This document shows positions 1 through 9,413 of a stretch of DNA of 64,000 nt, in pieces. The number at the start of each line of letters is the position of its first letter. Position 1 is the stretch's first letter. Source of the DNA: Pontibacillus yanchengensis (lineage in GTDB: Bacteria > Bacillota > Bacilli > Bacillales > BH030062); NCBI RefSeq assembly GCF_009856295.1, contig NZ_WMEU01000002.1, positions 372,001-436,000 on the forward strand. The letters run 5' to 3'. The notes under the pieces were generated by a model, which made no database searches, was not told the DNA's origin, and saw only the letters and a list, made by a program, of their open reading frames with translations. The position numbers were made by a program, and so were the translations under genes.

Positions 1-272
1 TATCTACTTAGAACTTAATTGGACTCATTTCTAAGAAATTAGATGTTCAGAGAAAAACAATCTATCGAATGGAAGGGTTTATGTAGTTATGGAATCAGGG
101 AACATGATGGAAGAGCCTTTTTTATACTTCTGTTGAAGTATGTACACCATAAATGAACTCTTTTTTATACAAACAGACAGTCAACAATTTTTTAAAGGAA
201 TCGAAAAATGTTGTCGAAATATGAAGGTATTGTCTCCTTGATATAGAATAAACAGTAAACACGGTGATAAGT
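1..272. other. Gene-free stretch upstream of dnaG
   Basis: I see no convincing gene or tRNA in this stretch, and a weak antisense frame there lacks a ribosome-binding site. It should hold the promoter of the dnaG-sigA operon. The only suggestive signal is AAAGGAATC at 194-202 followed by GAAAT at 216-220, which loosely resembles a sigma-H promoter. Sigma-H-dependent expression of the sigA operon is known in B. subtilis. Confidence 0.5.
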
Positions 273-2087
273 ATGTCAACTCGTATCCCAGACAGTATAG
301 TGGAAGAAATCAGGAATGCCAACGATATTGCTGATGTTGTGGGTGAATATGTTCAGCTAACAAAGAAAAGCCGTAATTACTTTGGGTTATGTCCTTTTCA
401 TAATGAGAAGACTCCTTCTTTTTCCGTTTCCCCAGACAAGCAGATTTTTCACTGCTTTGGTTGCGGAAAGGGTGGGAATGTCTTCACCTTCATTCGAGAA
501 ATAGAAGGACTATCCTTTCAAGAGGCTGTGCAATTGTTAGGAGAAAAAAGTGGTCATCAGCTTCCAGAAGGTATTTCTGGTAACGATGATGGCAACCATT
601 CGAATCCTGAACTACAGAATTTATATGAAGCTCATAATTGGTTAACTAAATTGTACCATCATTTGCTCAGACATACAAAAGAAGGAAAAGATGGGTATGA
701 ACTTTTGAAAGAAAGAGGGTTAACCGATGAAACCATTGATGAATTTCAATTAGGATTTGCACCTAATTCAAAAGATTTCACTAAAAAATTTCTGGAGAAT
801 AAAGGATTTCACCCTCAATCGATGGTAAAGGGTGGTTTATTATCCTATAACGAAAATGGTCAATACGGTGATCGTTTCCGAGGGAGAGTTATTTTTCCTA
901 TAAGAAACCATCAAGGTAAAACCGTAGCGTTTGCAGGACGAAGTGTGAATGGTAACGACCCTAAATATTTAAATAGTCCTGAAACGGACCTTTTCCATAA
1001 AGGAAAGCTTCTTTATAACTTCGATCTAGCACGAGCTGAGATTAGGAAGCGTGGAGAAGTAGTTTTGTTTGAGGGCCAAATGGATGTTATATCTGCGTAT
1101 CAAGCGGGTATAAAAAATGGTATTGCTACTTTAGGAACAGCGATTACAGATGCTCAAGCAAAATTAATTCGTAGATATGTAGAGCGTGTTATCATTTGTT
1201 ATGACTCAGATGATGCTGGTATCGAAGCATCCTATAAGGCTGCTAATGCATTAAAGCAGGCTGGTTGTGAGGTGAGAGTAGCTACAGTTAGGGATGGGAA
1301 AGACCCTGATGAATTCATTCATCAATTTGGTAGTGAAAGCTTCAAGCAACAGGTATTAGATACTAGTGCTACTTACATGGGATTTATGATTCAATATCTA
1401 AAGCGTGGGTATAATTTACAACATGAAGGAGATCGCATCGCTTATATCGAAAAAGTGTTGGACGAGATTTCTAAAATGGATAAACCAATCGAGAGGGATC
1501 ATTATGTACGAGAAGTGGCAGCTGATCATGATCTCTCTGTAGATGTTTTAGAAAAAGAAATCATAGATCGTAGAAAAAAGCAAGGTCTATATAAGGATAA
1601 GAACCCAACGAAAAGCTATACTAATTACCAGGAGCCTACGAATAAAGGGTCAAAGCTACTACCAGCCTTTCATAATGCAGAAAGACAATTGATACACTAC
1701 ATGATGCAAGATATGTCTGTAGCTGAAAAGGTTCAAGAACAATTAGGTGGTGCCTTCAATCTTACAGAACATCAAGTAATCGTAACTTACTTGTACGCTT
1801 TTTATGAAGAAGGATTTGCACCTAATTCCAGTCAATTTATCGAACATGTTCCAGACCCAGATGTTAAGAATCTTGTTTCAGAAATTGCAATGATGAAGTT
1901 ACAGCCAGAAATAAGTGATCCTGAGATCCAAGACTACATCCGTGTTATTCAAGCAAAGAAAAATGAACAAGAAAACATTACATCATTACAAGCAAAGCAA
2001 AAAGAAGCAGAGAGACAACAGGATCCAGTACGAGCAGCCCAAATTGCAATGCAAATTTTAGAATTAAAAAAAAGCTTAAAGTCTTAA
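273..2087 (+). CDS. dnaG: DNA primase DnaG
   Basis: This gene makes the RNA primers for lagging-strand synthesis, working with the DnaB/DnaC-type replicative helicase at the fork. The 604-residue product is close to the B. subtilis length (about 603). The N-terminal zinc finger is clear, with CPFH around residue 40 and CFGC around residue 61. The Toprim core has the catalytic Glu near 267 (LFEGQMDV) and the acidic pair near 311-313 (CYDSDDAG). The C-terminal helicase-interaction domain is present. An in-frame GTG lies at 264, but the GGTGAT motif at 263-268 serves better as the Shine-Dalgarno for the ATG at 273. It is the first gene of a dnaG-sigA operon, with sigA starting 43 bp downstream. 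Confidence 0.97.
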   Translation: MSTRIPDSIVEEIRNANDIADVVGEYVQLTKKSRNYFGLCPFHNEKTPSFSVSPDKQIFHCFGCGKGGNVFTFIREIEGLSFQEAVQLLGEKSGHQLPEGISGNDDGNHSNPELQNLYEAHNWLTKLYHHLLRHTKEGKDGYELLKERGLTDETIDEFQLGFAPNSKDFTKKFLENKGFHPQSMVKGGLLSYNENGQYGDRFRGRVIFPIRNHQGKTVAFAGRSVNGNDPKYLNSPETDLFHKGKLLYNFDLARAEIRKRGEVVLFEGQMDVISAYQAGIKNGIATLGTAITDAQAKLIRRYVERVIICYDSDDAGIEASYKAANALKQAGCEVRVATVRDGKDPDEFIHQFGSESFKQQVLDTSATYMGFMIQYLKRGYNLQHEGDRIAYIEKVLDEISKMDKPIERDHYVREVAADHDLSVDVLEKEIIDRRKKQGLYKDKNPTKSYTNYQEPTNKGSKLLPAFHNAERQLIHYMMQDMSVAEKVQEQLGGAFNLTEHQVIVTYLYAFYEEGFAPNSSQFIEHVPDPDVKNLVSEIAMMKLQPEISDPEIQDYIRVIQAKKNEQENITSLQAKQKEAERQQDPVRAAQIAMQILELKKSLKS

Positions 2088-2130
2088 TAAAGACTTGAGA
2101 TAGAAGGAAGTTTTGGAAGGAGGGGGACTC

Positions 2131-3249
2131 ATGGCAGAGAAGCCATCTAACTCAAAATCAACTGAGAATGAGCTAACCCTAGAACAGGCAAAAGAACAGG
2201 TGCTTGAATTAGGGAAGAAACGTGGTATTTTAGCTTACGAAGAGGTAGCAGAACGTTTATCCGGTTATGAGCTTGACTCAGAATCAATGGATGAATTTTA
2301 TGAATATCTAAATGACCAAGGTGTAGAAGTCATTGGAGACTCTGAAGCAGATCCAAGTATGCAACAGTTAAACAAAGAAGAAGAATTTGATTTAAATGAT
2401 TTAAGTGTCCCACCAGGAGTGAAAATTAATGATCCCGTCCGTATGTATCTTAAGGAAATAGGACGTGTAGATCTTCTTTCTGCTGAAGAGGAAATCAATT
2501 TGGCCCAACGTATCGAGAATGGAGACGAAGAAGCCAAACGTCGTCTTGCGGAGGCGAACTTACGTCTTGTAGTAAGTATAGCTAAACGTTACGTTGGGAG
2601 AGGTATGTTATTCCTTGACCTTATTCAAGAGGGTAATATGGGACTAATTAAAGCCGTTGAAAAGTTTGATTACCGTAAAGGTTACAAATTCAGCACCTAT
2701 GCAACATGGTGGATTCGTCAGGCTATCACTCGCGCCATTGCAGACCAAGCAAGAACTATACGTATCCCCGTGCATATGGTAGAGACGATTAACAAGTTAA
2801 TCCGAGTACAACGTCAACTTCTTCAAGACCTTGGTCGTGAACCATCTCCTGAAGAAATTGCAGAGGATATGGAACTAACTCCTGATAAAGTGAGAGAGAT
2901 TCTAAAGATTGCTCAAGAGCCTGTATCTCTAGAAACACCTATTGGTGAAGAAGATGATTCTCATCTAGGCGATTTTATCGAAGATCAAGAAGCTACTTCA
3001 CCTTCTGATCATGCTGCGTATGAGTTGCTAAAAGAGCAACTTGAAGATGTATTAGACACGTTAACAGATCGAGAAGAAAATGTATTACGTCTTCGTTTTG
3101 GTCTAGACGATGGACGTACTAGAACATTAGAAGAAGTAGGTAAAGTATTTGGAGTAACTCGTGAACGTATCCGTCAAATTGAAGCGAAAGCACTACGTAA
3201 GCTTCGTCACCCAAGTCGAAGCAAACGTCTCAAAGACTTCTTAGAATAG
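2131..3249 (+). CDS. sigA: Primary sigma factor SigA (sigma-70/sigma-43)
   Basis: This is the housekeeping sigma factor that directs RNA polymerase to -35/-10 promoters. The 372-residue product is one longer than B. subtilis SigA. An acidic region 1.1 comes first, then region 1.2 ([11 protein letters not shown]), region 2 with the aromatic -10-melting stretch ([14 protein letters not shown]), region 3 and region 4. The region 4.2 helix-turn-helix is [18 protein letters not shown]. The ATG at 2131 sits just after a very strong Shine-Dalgarno (GGAAGGAGGGGG, 2115-2126). A TTG in frame at 2113 lies inside that motif and is rejected. It is co-oriented with dnaG, a conserved operon pairing replication and transcription initiation, and a strong terminator follows. 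Confidence 0.98.
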   Translation: MAEKPSNSKSTENELTLEQAKEQVLELGKKRGILAYEEVAERLSGYELDSESMDEFYEYLNDQGVEVIGDSEADPSMQQLNKEEEFDLNDLSVPPGVKINDPVRMYLKEIGRVDLLSAEEEINLAQRIENGDEEAKRRLAEANLRLVVSIAKRYVGRGMLFLDLIQEGNMGLIKAVEKFDYRKGYKFSTYATWWIRQAITRAIADQARTIRIPVHMVETINKLIRVQRQLLQDLGREPSPEEIAEDMELTPDKVREILKIAQEPVSLETPIGEEDDSHLGDFIEDQEATSPSDHAAYELLKEQLEDVLDTLTDREENVLRLRFGLDDGRTRTLEEVGKVFGVTRERIRQIEAKALRKLRHPSRSKRLKDFLE

Positions 3250-3262
3250 TCATTTAGTTTTT

Positions 3263-3310
3263 CAGTCATTAAGCGTCATATGAGATACGCTTAATGACTG
3301 GTTATTTTTA
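3263..3310 (+). terminator. Intrinsic terminator of dnaG-sigA
   Basis: A perfect 14-bp stem (3263-3276 with 3287-3300) encloses a 10-nt loop and is followed by a T-rich tail. It sits 13 bp after the sigA stop codon. Confidence 0.9.
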
Positions 3311-3336
3311 TTTTATCAACACTATTCGATAATCAT

Positions 3337-3436
3337 TCTAAAGAAAATTTGCCGAGTGGCAAGCCTATGGCGCAAACAGTGGCCTAGTTGCGCTTATACT
3401 TTCATCTTTTAAAAGATTTAAACTTTCTGAAAGTGC
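3337..3436 (+). repeat. Dispersed repeat B, copy 1 (about 100 bp)
   Basis: This intergenic sequence reappears, imperfectly and in the opposite orientation, at about 37221-37320. Shared blocks include GAGTGGCAAGCC, TGGCGCA, GGCCTA, CTTATACT, AAAGATTTAA and CTTTCTGAAA. A small hairpin (TTGCC-GAGT-GGCAA) is conserved in form, with differences on both arms in the other copy. No reading frame spans both copies. Confidence 0.7.
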
Positions 3437-3472
3437 AATAAAACATAAGTGCTTTGAGTTGGAGTGAAGTTG

Positions 3473-4003
3473 ATGGGAAATGAGCGCAAAAAAGTAATTA
3501 TTGATGAAATTCAGTATTGGAGAACCCATCAATTGCTCCCAAAAGAATATTGTGATTTTTTGTTAGCGCTTTATACAGAAGGAGAAGGTGCTGATAATAG
3601 TAAAGGTGCTAATCGAAAATTAACATCTAATTTTATTCAGGTTTTTCTCCTACTACTTTTGTTACCAATATCATTTCTTGTGATATATTTTACTGAATTA
3701 TCCATACCAATGCAACTTAGTGTACTAATTATTTTGTTAACCTTTTCATATTGGAGTATAATACGTAATAAAGAAAAGAATTCCCTCAACATACATATCG
3801 CAATGATTGTCTTTTTGCTTATATTATTCCTAGTAACTGTTTATGCTACAAAAGAGTTGATTGGATCATTTTTGCTATTACAAATCATGATATTATTTCA
3901 TTGTGTTTTATGGAGCTATATTGGAATTAAACGAAAACTGTATTATCTTACAGCCTCAGGGATTATTGGATGTATCATCTGGGCAATTTACATCTTTTTT
4001 TAA
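3473..4003 (+). CDS. Hypothetical multi-pass membrane protein
   Basis: I do not recognise a family. The 176-residue product starts with a charged cytoplasmic segment of about 45 residues (including YWRTHQLLPKEYCDFLLALYTEG), a motif type also seen at the start of other small Bacillaceae membrane proteins. About five hydrophobic segments follow, at roughly 50-70, 75-90, 100-120, 123-140 and 150-175. The ATG at 3473 is preferred over a GTG at 3464 because GGAG at 3461-3464 gives good spacing. It stands alone between the sigA terminator and cccA. The role is unknown. Confidence 0.75.
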   Translation: MGNERKKVIIDEIQYWRTHQLLPKEYCDFLLALYTEGEGADNSKGANRKLTSNFIQVFLLLLLLPISFLVIYFTELSIPMQLSVLIILLTFSYWSIIRNKEKNSLNIHIAMIVFLLILFLVTVYATKELIGSFLLLQIMILFHCVLWSYIGIKRKLYYLTASGIIGCIIWAIYIFF

Positions 4004-4108
4004 GTTTTGACACGTTTTTCCCTTTTCTATCCTTGCTTTTTAAAGTAAAATATATATAGTTTGTCCTAGTGATAAAGAAAAAGGGGATTACATAAGGAGG
4101 AAATTAGC

Positions 4109-4504
4109 ATGAAACGAAACCCAGTTATACCGTATGCACTTATAGCGGTATTAGGTATTACCCTTATGATTATTTTATCTTTTGTTGGTTTAAATCAAGT
4201 AGATAAGGTACAAGAAGAGCACAAAAATGGTGGAGAACAACAGCAAGAAGAAGGTGGGGGAGAAAGTGAAGGTGGCGAATCATCTTCGGCTAACCCTGAA
4301 CAAATCTTCAAAAATAACTGTGCCTCTTGTCATGGCAGTGACTTATCAGGTGGAGTAGGTCCGAACTTACAAAAAGTTGGTAGTAAATTAAGCGTGGAGG
4401 ATATTAAAGGCATCATTACAAATGGTAAAGGTTCTATGCCTCCAAATCTAATTCAAGGCGAAAAGAAAACTGCTGTTGCAAATTGGCTAGCTGAAAAGAA
4501 ATAA
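4109..4504 (+). CDS. cccA: Membrane-anchored cytochrome c-550
   Basis: This is a small c-type cytochrome that carries electrons on the outer face of the membrane towards the cytochrome c oxidase. The 131-residue protein has one N-terminal membrane anchor (about 8-28) and an acidic, Gly/Ser/Glu-rich linker. A single-haem domain follows, with the CASCH haem site (C71, C74, H75) and a likely axial Met at 110 (SMPPNL). The architecture matches B. subtilis CccA, which also lies downstream of sigA. AAGGAGG precedes the ATG, and an intrinsic terminator follows directly, so the gene is probably monocistronic. Confidence 0.93.
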   Translation: MKRNPVIPYALIAVLGITLMIILSFVGLNQVDKVQEEHKNGGEQQQEEGGGESEGGESSSANPEQIFKNNCASCHGSDLSGGVGPNLQKVGSKLSVEDIKGIITNGKGSMPPNLIQGEKKTAVANWLAEKK

Positions 4505-4513
4505 AGCGTATTT

Positions 4514-4551
4514 GAAAAGCCTTCTGTCTTATGGAAGGCTTTTCTTTATGC
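4514..4551 (+). terminator. Terminator of cccA
   Basis: An 11-bp perfect stem (4514-4524 with 4534-4544) has a 9-nt loop. The T-rich end of the 3-prime arm and the following bases supply the U tract. Confidence 0.85.
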
Positions 4552-4709
4552 TCTTGCGGTATACGTGCATACATCTGGTGAATTGTAGTAGGTCTAAGGG
4601 AAAGTTGGTCTTTGTAAGTAATATTAGTTTTTAAAATATACTATAAGTTTTCCTATTAGTAAGTTTTATGTAAAATAAAAGGTGTAAGAAAGATAAAGTG
4701 GTGATAAAA

Positions 4710-5423
4710 ATGAATAGTTTACAGTTGTCAAACCGATTGCGTATAGTGGCATCTTATTTGCCAGATCATGCAATGTTTGCAGATATAGGTTCTGATCATG
4801 CTTATTTACCTTGTTATGTTTGTCTTCAAGATCATACAGCCACTGCAATTGCAGGAGAGGTAAATGAAGGACCGTTTCAATCTGCTAAAAGCGAGGTTAG
4901 TAAGCAAGGATTGAAAGACCGTATTGAAGTACGAAAAGGAAATGGACTAGAGGTGATTGATAGTGGTGAAGTTTCAGAAATAACCATTGCAGGTATGGGA
5001 GCAAGTCTGATATCTCTGATATTGAATGATGGCCTATCAAAATTAAAGCATGTGTCTAGGTTGATCCTGCAACCAAATGTGAATGCGATTCTTCTTAGAA
5101 AGTGGTTTATTGACCATGGGTATGAATTAATAGATGAACAGATTGTGGAAGAAGAGGGGCATTATTACGAAATTCTCGTTGCTGACAAGGGAATGCCAAG
5201 AGACCCTTACACAGATGAGAACTTTGAAAAAGAACTTTTATTTGGCCCCTTTTTAATGAGGAAATCCTCCGAAACTTTTCGTCAGAAGTGGACATCCGAA
5301 GCTGAAAATATAGAGAGAATTTTGAGTGAAATGAGGAAGGCATCACAGCCGAATCATGATAAAATAGAGGATTTCACACGTAAACTAAATTGGATAAAGG
5401 AGGTTTTACAAAGTGAGTCATAA
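4710..5423 (+). CDS. trmK: tRNA (adenine-22-N1)-methyltransferase TrmK
   Basis: The enzyme uses S-adenosylmethionine to methylate N1 of A22 in the tRNA D-loop region. The 237-residue protein starts with a Rossmann SAM-binding motif (ADIGSDHAYLP, about 26-36), followed by AGEVNEGPFQSA and ITIAGMGASLI, both typical of the TrmK/YqfN family. The C-terminal part is rich in charged helices. The ATG at 4710 is chosen because GGTGAT at 4700-4705 lies just upstream. GTG codons at 4698 and 4701 are in frame but overlap that site. The stop overlaps the GTG start of yqfO by 11 bp, which suggests translational coupling. Confidence 0.93.
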   Translation: MNSLQLSNRLRIVASYLPDHAMFADIGSDHAYLPCYVCLQDHTATAIAGEVNEGPFQSAKSEVSKQGLKDRIEVRKGNGLEVIDSGEVSEITIAGMGASLISLILNDGLSKLKHVSRLILQPNVNAILLRKWFIDHGYELIDEQIVEEEGHYYEILVADKGMPRDPYTDENFEKELLFGPFLMRKSSETFRQKWTSEAENIERILSEMRKASQPNHDKIEDFTRKLNWIKEVLQSES

Positions 5424-6537
5424 TATTGCAACTGGCCAACAAATTATTAAATGGTTTGAAGAATTTTCACCTAAGCATCTAGCTATGGATAAGGACCCAA
5501 TTGGTCTTCATGTAGGAACCTTAAATAAACCCATATCAAAGGTGATGGTGACATTAGATGTGTTGGAGAATGTAGTTGATGAAGCTATTGAAAATGGTGT
5601 TGAATTAATTATTGCTCATCATCCACTATTATTTAAACCAATTCAACAAATTAATCCTGATACAGAAAAAGGTCGCATCGTTCAGAAATTAATCAAACAT
5701 GATATAAGTGTTTATGCAGCTCATACCAACCTCGATGTTACAAAGGGTGGTGTGAACGATGCTATGTGTGAAGCAATGGGTCTCGAAGTGTCAGATGTAT
5801 TAGTGGAGACAGAGAGAGAATCATTGTATAAACTTGCAGTATTTGTGCCAGCTACACATGAAGATCAATTGAGAGAAGCTCTTGGACATGCAGGGGCAGG
5901 TCATATAGGGGAATATAGTCATTGTACTTTTCACAGCTCGGGGACAGGAGCATTTAAACCATCAGATAACACCAACCCTTATATTGGTACACAAGGAGAA
6001 CTAGAAAAAGTAGACGAGGTGAAAATGGAGACGATTATCCCTCAAAGTCATTTATCAAAAGTTCTTACTGCGATGGAAGAAGCCCATCCTTATGAAGAAG
6101 TAGCCTATGATCTCTTCCCACTTGAGAATAAAGGACAAAAACATGGTGCAGGTCGCGTGGCTTCACTTAAAGAGCCTATGAGCCTTAAGGATTTTGCGAA
6201 CCATGTTAAAGCCTCCTTCGATGTACCTTCATTACGTGTTGTTGGTGATTTGTCTAAGACTATAAAAAAGGTAGCTGTTTTGGGAGGAGATGGGAATAAA
6301 TTCATCACTCAAGCTAAACGCTCAGGGGCAGATGTGTTTATAACTGGTGACTTATACTTCCATGTTGCCCATGATGCTCTAGGTATGGGCTTAAATGTTA
6401 TTGACCCAGGCCATCACGTAGAGAAGGTAATGAAAAAAGTCGTTCATGATTACTTACAAACAACGTTTAAAAAGCATAACATCCACACAGAAGTTATGAC
6501 TTCGAAAGCGAATACGGAGCCATTTCAGTTCTTATAA
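5413..6537 (+). CDS. yqfO: Nif3-like dinuclear metal-centre protein YqfO
   Basis: This is a member of the widespread NIF3/GTP-cyclohydrolase-I-type-2-like family, whose cellular role remains poorly defined. The 374-residue product has two Nif3 halves with metal-binding motifs (IIAHHPLLF near 70, YAAHTNLD near 98, and ITGDLYFHVAHDA and DPGHHVEK near the C terminus). Between them is the PII-like (CutA-type) insert seen in Bacillus YqfO (YKLAVFVPATHEDQLREALGHAGAG). It starts with GTG at 5413 after GGAGG and overlaps the end of trmK. The trmK-yqfO pair is conserved in Firmicutes. Confidence 0.9.
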   Translation: MSHNIATGQQIIKWFEEFSPKHLAMDKDPIGLHVGTLNKPISKVMVTLDVLENVVDEAIENGVELIIAHHPLLFKPIQQINPDTEKGRIVQKLIKHDISVYAAHTNLDVTKGGVNDAMCEAMGLEVSDVLVETERESLYKLAVFVPATHEDQLREALGHAGAGHIGEYSHCTFHSSGTGAFKPSDNTNPYIGTQGELEKVDEVKMETIIPQSHLSKVLTAMEEAHPYEEVAYDLFPLENKGQKHGAGRVASLKEPMSLKDFANHVKASFDVPSLRVVGDLSKTIKKVAVLGGDGNKFITQAKRSGADVFITGDLYFHVAHDALGMGLNVIDPGHHVEKVMKKVVHDYLQTTFKKHNIHTEVMTSKANTEPFQFL

Positions 6538-6540
6538 AGA

Positions 6541-6640
6541 AAGCGCAACCGTGCTGGGAGTAACATATATCTGCGCCCTACAGGACGAAGGTCTGACGTA
6601 GCGGTTTTAATCGAACCTCCATCTTCCTAGAACCTTCAGA
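6541..6640 (-). repeat. Dispersed repeat A, degenerate inverted copy
   Basis: Read on the minus strand, this stretch resembles the last third of the element at 11660-11830. It shares CGTCCTGT(A/G)GG, a nearby GCAG, and a TGCGCTTT end. It lies between the convergent genes yqfO and ispH. No gene is seen between 6538 and 6785. Confidence 0.4.
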
Positions 6641-6785
6641 TGAATCCTTTAGTGGGTAAAGAAACAAGAAAACACGTTTGATTCTATGTTAACTGATTGT
6701 ACGAAGGTGAGGGAATTAAACTAGTTACTGGGCATTGGACCTAGCAAGTAAAAGGCAAAACTTAAACTTTCTTTCTTTTATTATA

Positions 6786-6820
6786 AGAAAAATCCTAGTA
6801 CTGTGTACTAGGATTTTTCT
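6786..6820. terminator. Bidirectional terminator between yqfO and ispH
   Basis: A perfect 16-bp stem (6786-6801 with 6805-6820) encloses a 3-nt loop. The A-rich 5-prime arm and T-rich 3-prime arm let it serve both convergent genes. Confidence 0.88.
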
Positions 6821-6827
6821 ACTTGCT

Positions 6828-7772
6828 TTATTTTTTTGTTTTAACTTTTGGTAGAATTTTGCGTTGTTCTACTTTAGATGTTCGATCCCATGTATTATCA
6901 TCGTTGATATCGTAATTTTCAATAAAACGGATAACTTCTTTTACGAGTGGAGTAGGTGTTGATGCTCCTGCTGTAATGGCAACTTTCTCTACATCTTCTA
7001 ACCACTCATAATCGATTTCACTTACGTCTGCTATACGATAAGCCTTTGTGCCGGCTTTTTCTTCGGAAACCTGTTGCAAGCGGCAAGAATTATTGCTTCG
7101 TGGATCACCAACAACAAGGGTTAAGTCGGCTGCTCCTGCTTGTTCAGCAACCGCTTCTTGACGAACTTGGGTCGCCATACAAATTTCTTGATGAATTTCG
7201 GTTTGAGGGTATTTTTCTTTCACTTTTTCCATTACATCGTAGACATCCCATTGACTCATTGTCGTTTGGTTGGTGACCATGATTTTATCAGATGTTAGGT
7301 TTAAGTCTTTAATATCTTCCTCATATTGGATTAAGTGTACATGATCAGGTGCAACTCCTAGTGCCCCTTCAGGCTCTGGGTGCCCTTTCTTACCAATATA
7401 TACGATTTCATATCCATTTCCAGTCATTTCACGAATTAAATCATGGGTTCTTGTTACATCAGGGCATGTTGCATCTAATACAGTTAGTCCTTTTTCTTCA
7501 GCGCGTTGCTTCACCTCTGGAGATACACCATGAGCAGTGAAAATAACAGTACCCTCATGAATATCTTCCAATAGTTGTGAGCGGTCTTTACCATCTAACG
7601 TAACAACACCTTCACTTTCAAAGGCTTCTGTTACATGACGATTATGAACAATCATCCCTAAAATGTATAAAGGACGAGGTAAATTCGGATCTTTGGAGGC
7701 GTTGCGTGCAATGACCATTGCATCTACAACTCCATAACAATAACCTCTAGGAGCAATTTTAATTACTTCCAT
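6828..7772 (-). CDS. ispH: 4-hydroxy-3-methylbut-2-enyl diphosphate reductase IspH (LytB)
   Basis: This enzyme catalyses the last step of the MEP isoprenoid pathway, reducing HMBPP to IPP and DMAPP with a 4Fe-4S cluster. The 314-residue length matches B. subtilis IspH. The three cluster cysteines lie in GYCYGV (C12), DATCPDV and NNSCRLQQ, and IFTAHGVSP and TNQTTMS are family hallmarks. The start at 7772 follows GAGGGGGACC. A start 14 codons upstream has no comparable site. ispG, the preceding enzyme of the pathway, lies about 5 kb away on the same strand. Confidence 0.96.
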   Translation of the reverse strand: MEVIKIAPRGYCYGVVDAMVIARNASKDPNLPRPLYILGMIVHNRHVTEAFESEGVVTLDGKDRSQLLEDIHEGTVIFTAHGVSPEVKQRAEEKGLTVLDATCPDVTRTHDLIREMTGNGYEIVYIGKKGHPEPEGALGVAPDHVHLIQYEEDIKDLNLTSDKIMVTNQTTMSQWDVYDVMEKVKEKYPQTEIHQEICMATQVRQEAVAEQAGAADLTLVVGDPRSNNSCRLQQVSEEKAGTKAYRIADVSEIDYEWLEDVEKVAITAGASTPTPLVKEVIRFIENYDINDDNTWDRTSKVEQRKILPKVKTKK

Positions 7773-7948
7773 TATGCGGTCCCCCTCTAACTCCTGGAGA
7801 GTAAAAAGTTTCAAGTTTCTCTAACCCATTATAAAGGGAAAATGCAAATTATACAAAACAAGTCGGTTAAAAACTAAGCAAAGATGGATTAATTAATAGA
7901 ACTCTACTATAATAAATAAGCAATAGTTGTACGTAAAGGAGACCTATA

Positions 7949-9265
7949 ATGACAGATCAAACATTTAAATCATATGCATTGACGCCGATGATGAATGAAA
8001 TTATAAGCAAGCTTGGGTTTCATGAACCTACCCCCATTCAATCAAAGGTTGTCCCGTCCGTTTTGAGAGGAGAAAGTTTAATTGGACAATCTCATACGGG
8101 CTCAGGTAAGACTCATTCCTACTTAATCCCATTGATCGATCAGATTGATGAAACAAAAAAAGAAGTACAAGTTATCGTTACAGCACCAACTAGAGAACTT
8201 GCTACTCAAATTTACGATGAAGTACGTAAGATGATTCAACATGCTGACAAACAAGAAACCTGGAAAGCAAAGTTATTTATTGGTGGAACGGATAAGCAAA
8301 AAACGATGGAAAACCTTAAAGAGCAACCACAAATTGTAGTAGGCACCCCAGGTAGAATTCTTGATTTAGTTCAAGAAGAAGCCTTAGATCCATATACAGC
8401 TAAATCGTTTGTTGTGGATGAAGCTGATCTTATGCTTGATTTAGGTTTTATTGAAGAAGTGGATCAAATTTTGTTAAGAATGGATGAAAAGGTTCAATTG
8501 CTTGTCTTCTCAGCTACTATTCCTGAAAAGCTAAGACCATTTCTGAAGAAGTATTTAGAAAACCCTGAATTCATAGTAGCAGATGAGAACAAGCCTTCTC
8601 CTGAGAAAATGGAACATCGCCTTATTCCTTTGCGTCATCGTGACAAGTCCGATATGATCATTAGTATTTCTAAGCTTATTCAACCTTACTTAGCAATTAT
8701 TTTTGCAAATCGTAAGGAAAGAGCAGATGAACTGTACAAAGAATTAAATGATAAAGGCTTAGAAACGGGATTATTACATGGGGGTCTTTCTCCACGCGAA
8801 CGTAAGAGAATGGTAAAGGACATTAAAAATTTACGCTTCCAGTATATTGTAGCTACAGACTTAGCTGCTAGAGGAATTGATATACAAGGCGTTAGTCATG
8901 TAATAAATGCTGACTTACCAAAAGAGGAAGAATTCTACATTCACCGAGTGGGTCGAACAGCTCGCGCCGGGTTAGAAGGTACAGCAATAAACCTATATAC
9001 TGCAGAAGATGAGCAATTAATAAGCAAGCTTGAAAAGAGAGGTTTAACCTTTGATCGATATGATATCAAAAAAGGAGATTGGGAGCTTCTGAAAGATTGG
9101 AATGAACGCTCAACTCGCAAACATAAAGAGAGTGAAGCTGATCGTGAAGCATGGAAGCGAGTACGTAAGCCTAAAAAAGTAAAGCCAGGTTATAAGAAAA
9201 AAATGAAAAAGCAACAGGATGACATCAAGAAAAAGATGAATCGGAATAATAAAGGTAAGCGATAA
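7949..9265 (+). CDS. cshB: DEAD-box RNA helicase CshB
   Basis: This is an ATP-dependent RNA helicase, probably acting in RNA remodelling, ribosome biogenesis or cold adaptation. The 438-residue product shows the Q motif near 25-31, motif I HTGSGKT (K54), APTREL, TPGR and DEAD at 157-160. SAT and the C-terminal helicase motifs (ARGIDIQG, HRVGRTAR) follow. The last 60 residues are a Lys/Arg-rich tail, common in RNA-binding extensions of this family. Its place between ispH and nfo is that of B. subtilis yqfR/cshB, which guides the symbol. Confidence 0.92.
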   Translation: MTDQTFKSYALTPMMNEIISKLGFHEPTPIQSKVVPSVLRGESLIGQSHTGSGKTHSYLIPLIDQIDETKKEVQVIVTAPTRELATQIYDEVRKMIQHADKQETWKAKLFIGGTDKQKTMENLKEQPQIVVGTPGRILDLVQEEALDPYTAKSFVVDEADLMLDLGFIEEVDQILLRMDEKVQLLVFSATIPEKLRPFLKKYLENPEFIVADENKPSPEKMEHRLIPLRHRDKSDMIISISKLIQPYLAIIFANRKERADELYKELNDKGLETGLLHGGLSPRERKRMVKDIKNLRFQYIVATDLAARGIDIQGVSHVINADLPKEEEFYIHRVGRTARAGLEGTAINLYTAEDEQLISKLEKRGLTFDRYDIKKGDWELLKDWNERSTRKHKESEADREAWKRVRKPKKVKPGYKKKMKKQQDDIKKKMNRNNKGKR

Positions 9266-9269
9266 AGCT

Positions 9270-9322
9270 TTTCATAATAAAACCCTCACTAGTTTTTCAC
9301 TAGTGAGGGTTTTATTATGAAA
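9270..9322 (+). terminator. Long-stem terminator of cshB
   Basis: A perfect 24-bp stem (9270-9293 with 9299-9322) encloses a 5-nt loop. The 3-prime arm contains GGGTTTTATT. It is longer than other terminators in the window and may also block antisense read-through towards nfo. Confidence 0.85.
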
Positions 9323-9413
9323 CGTTTTAAATTATTATTTTTAAAACGATTCTCGATGTAAGTTTAGTATCAGAAGAAAAAAGGTAAAGGACGAAAGGGT
9401 CAGTCGTCCTACG

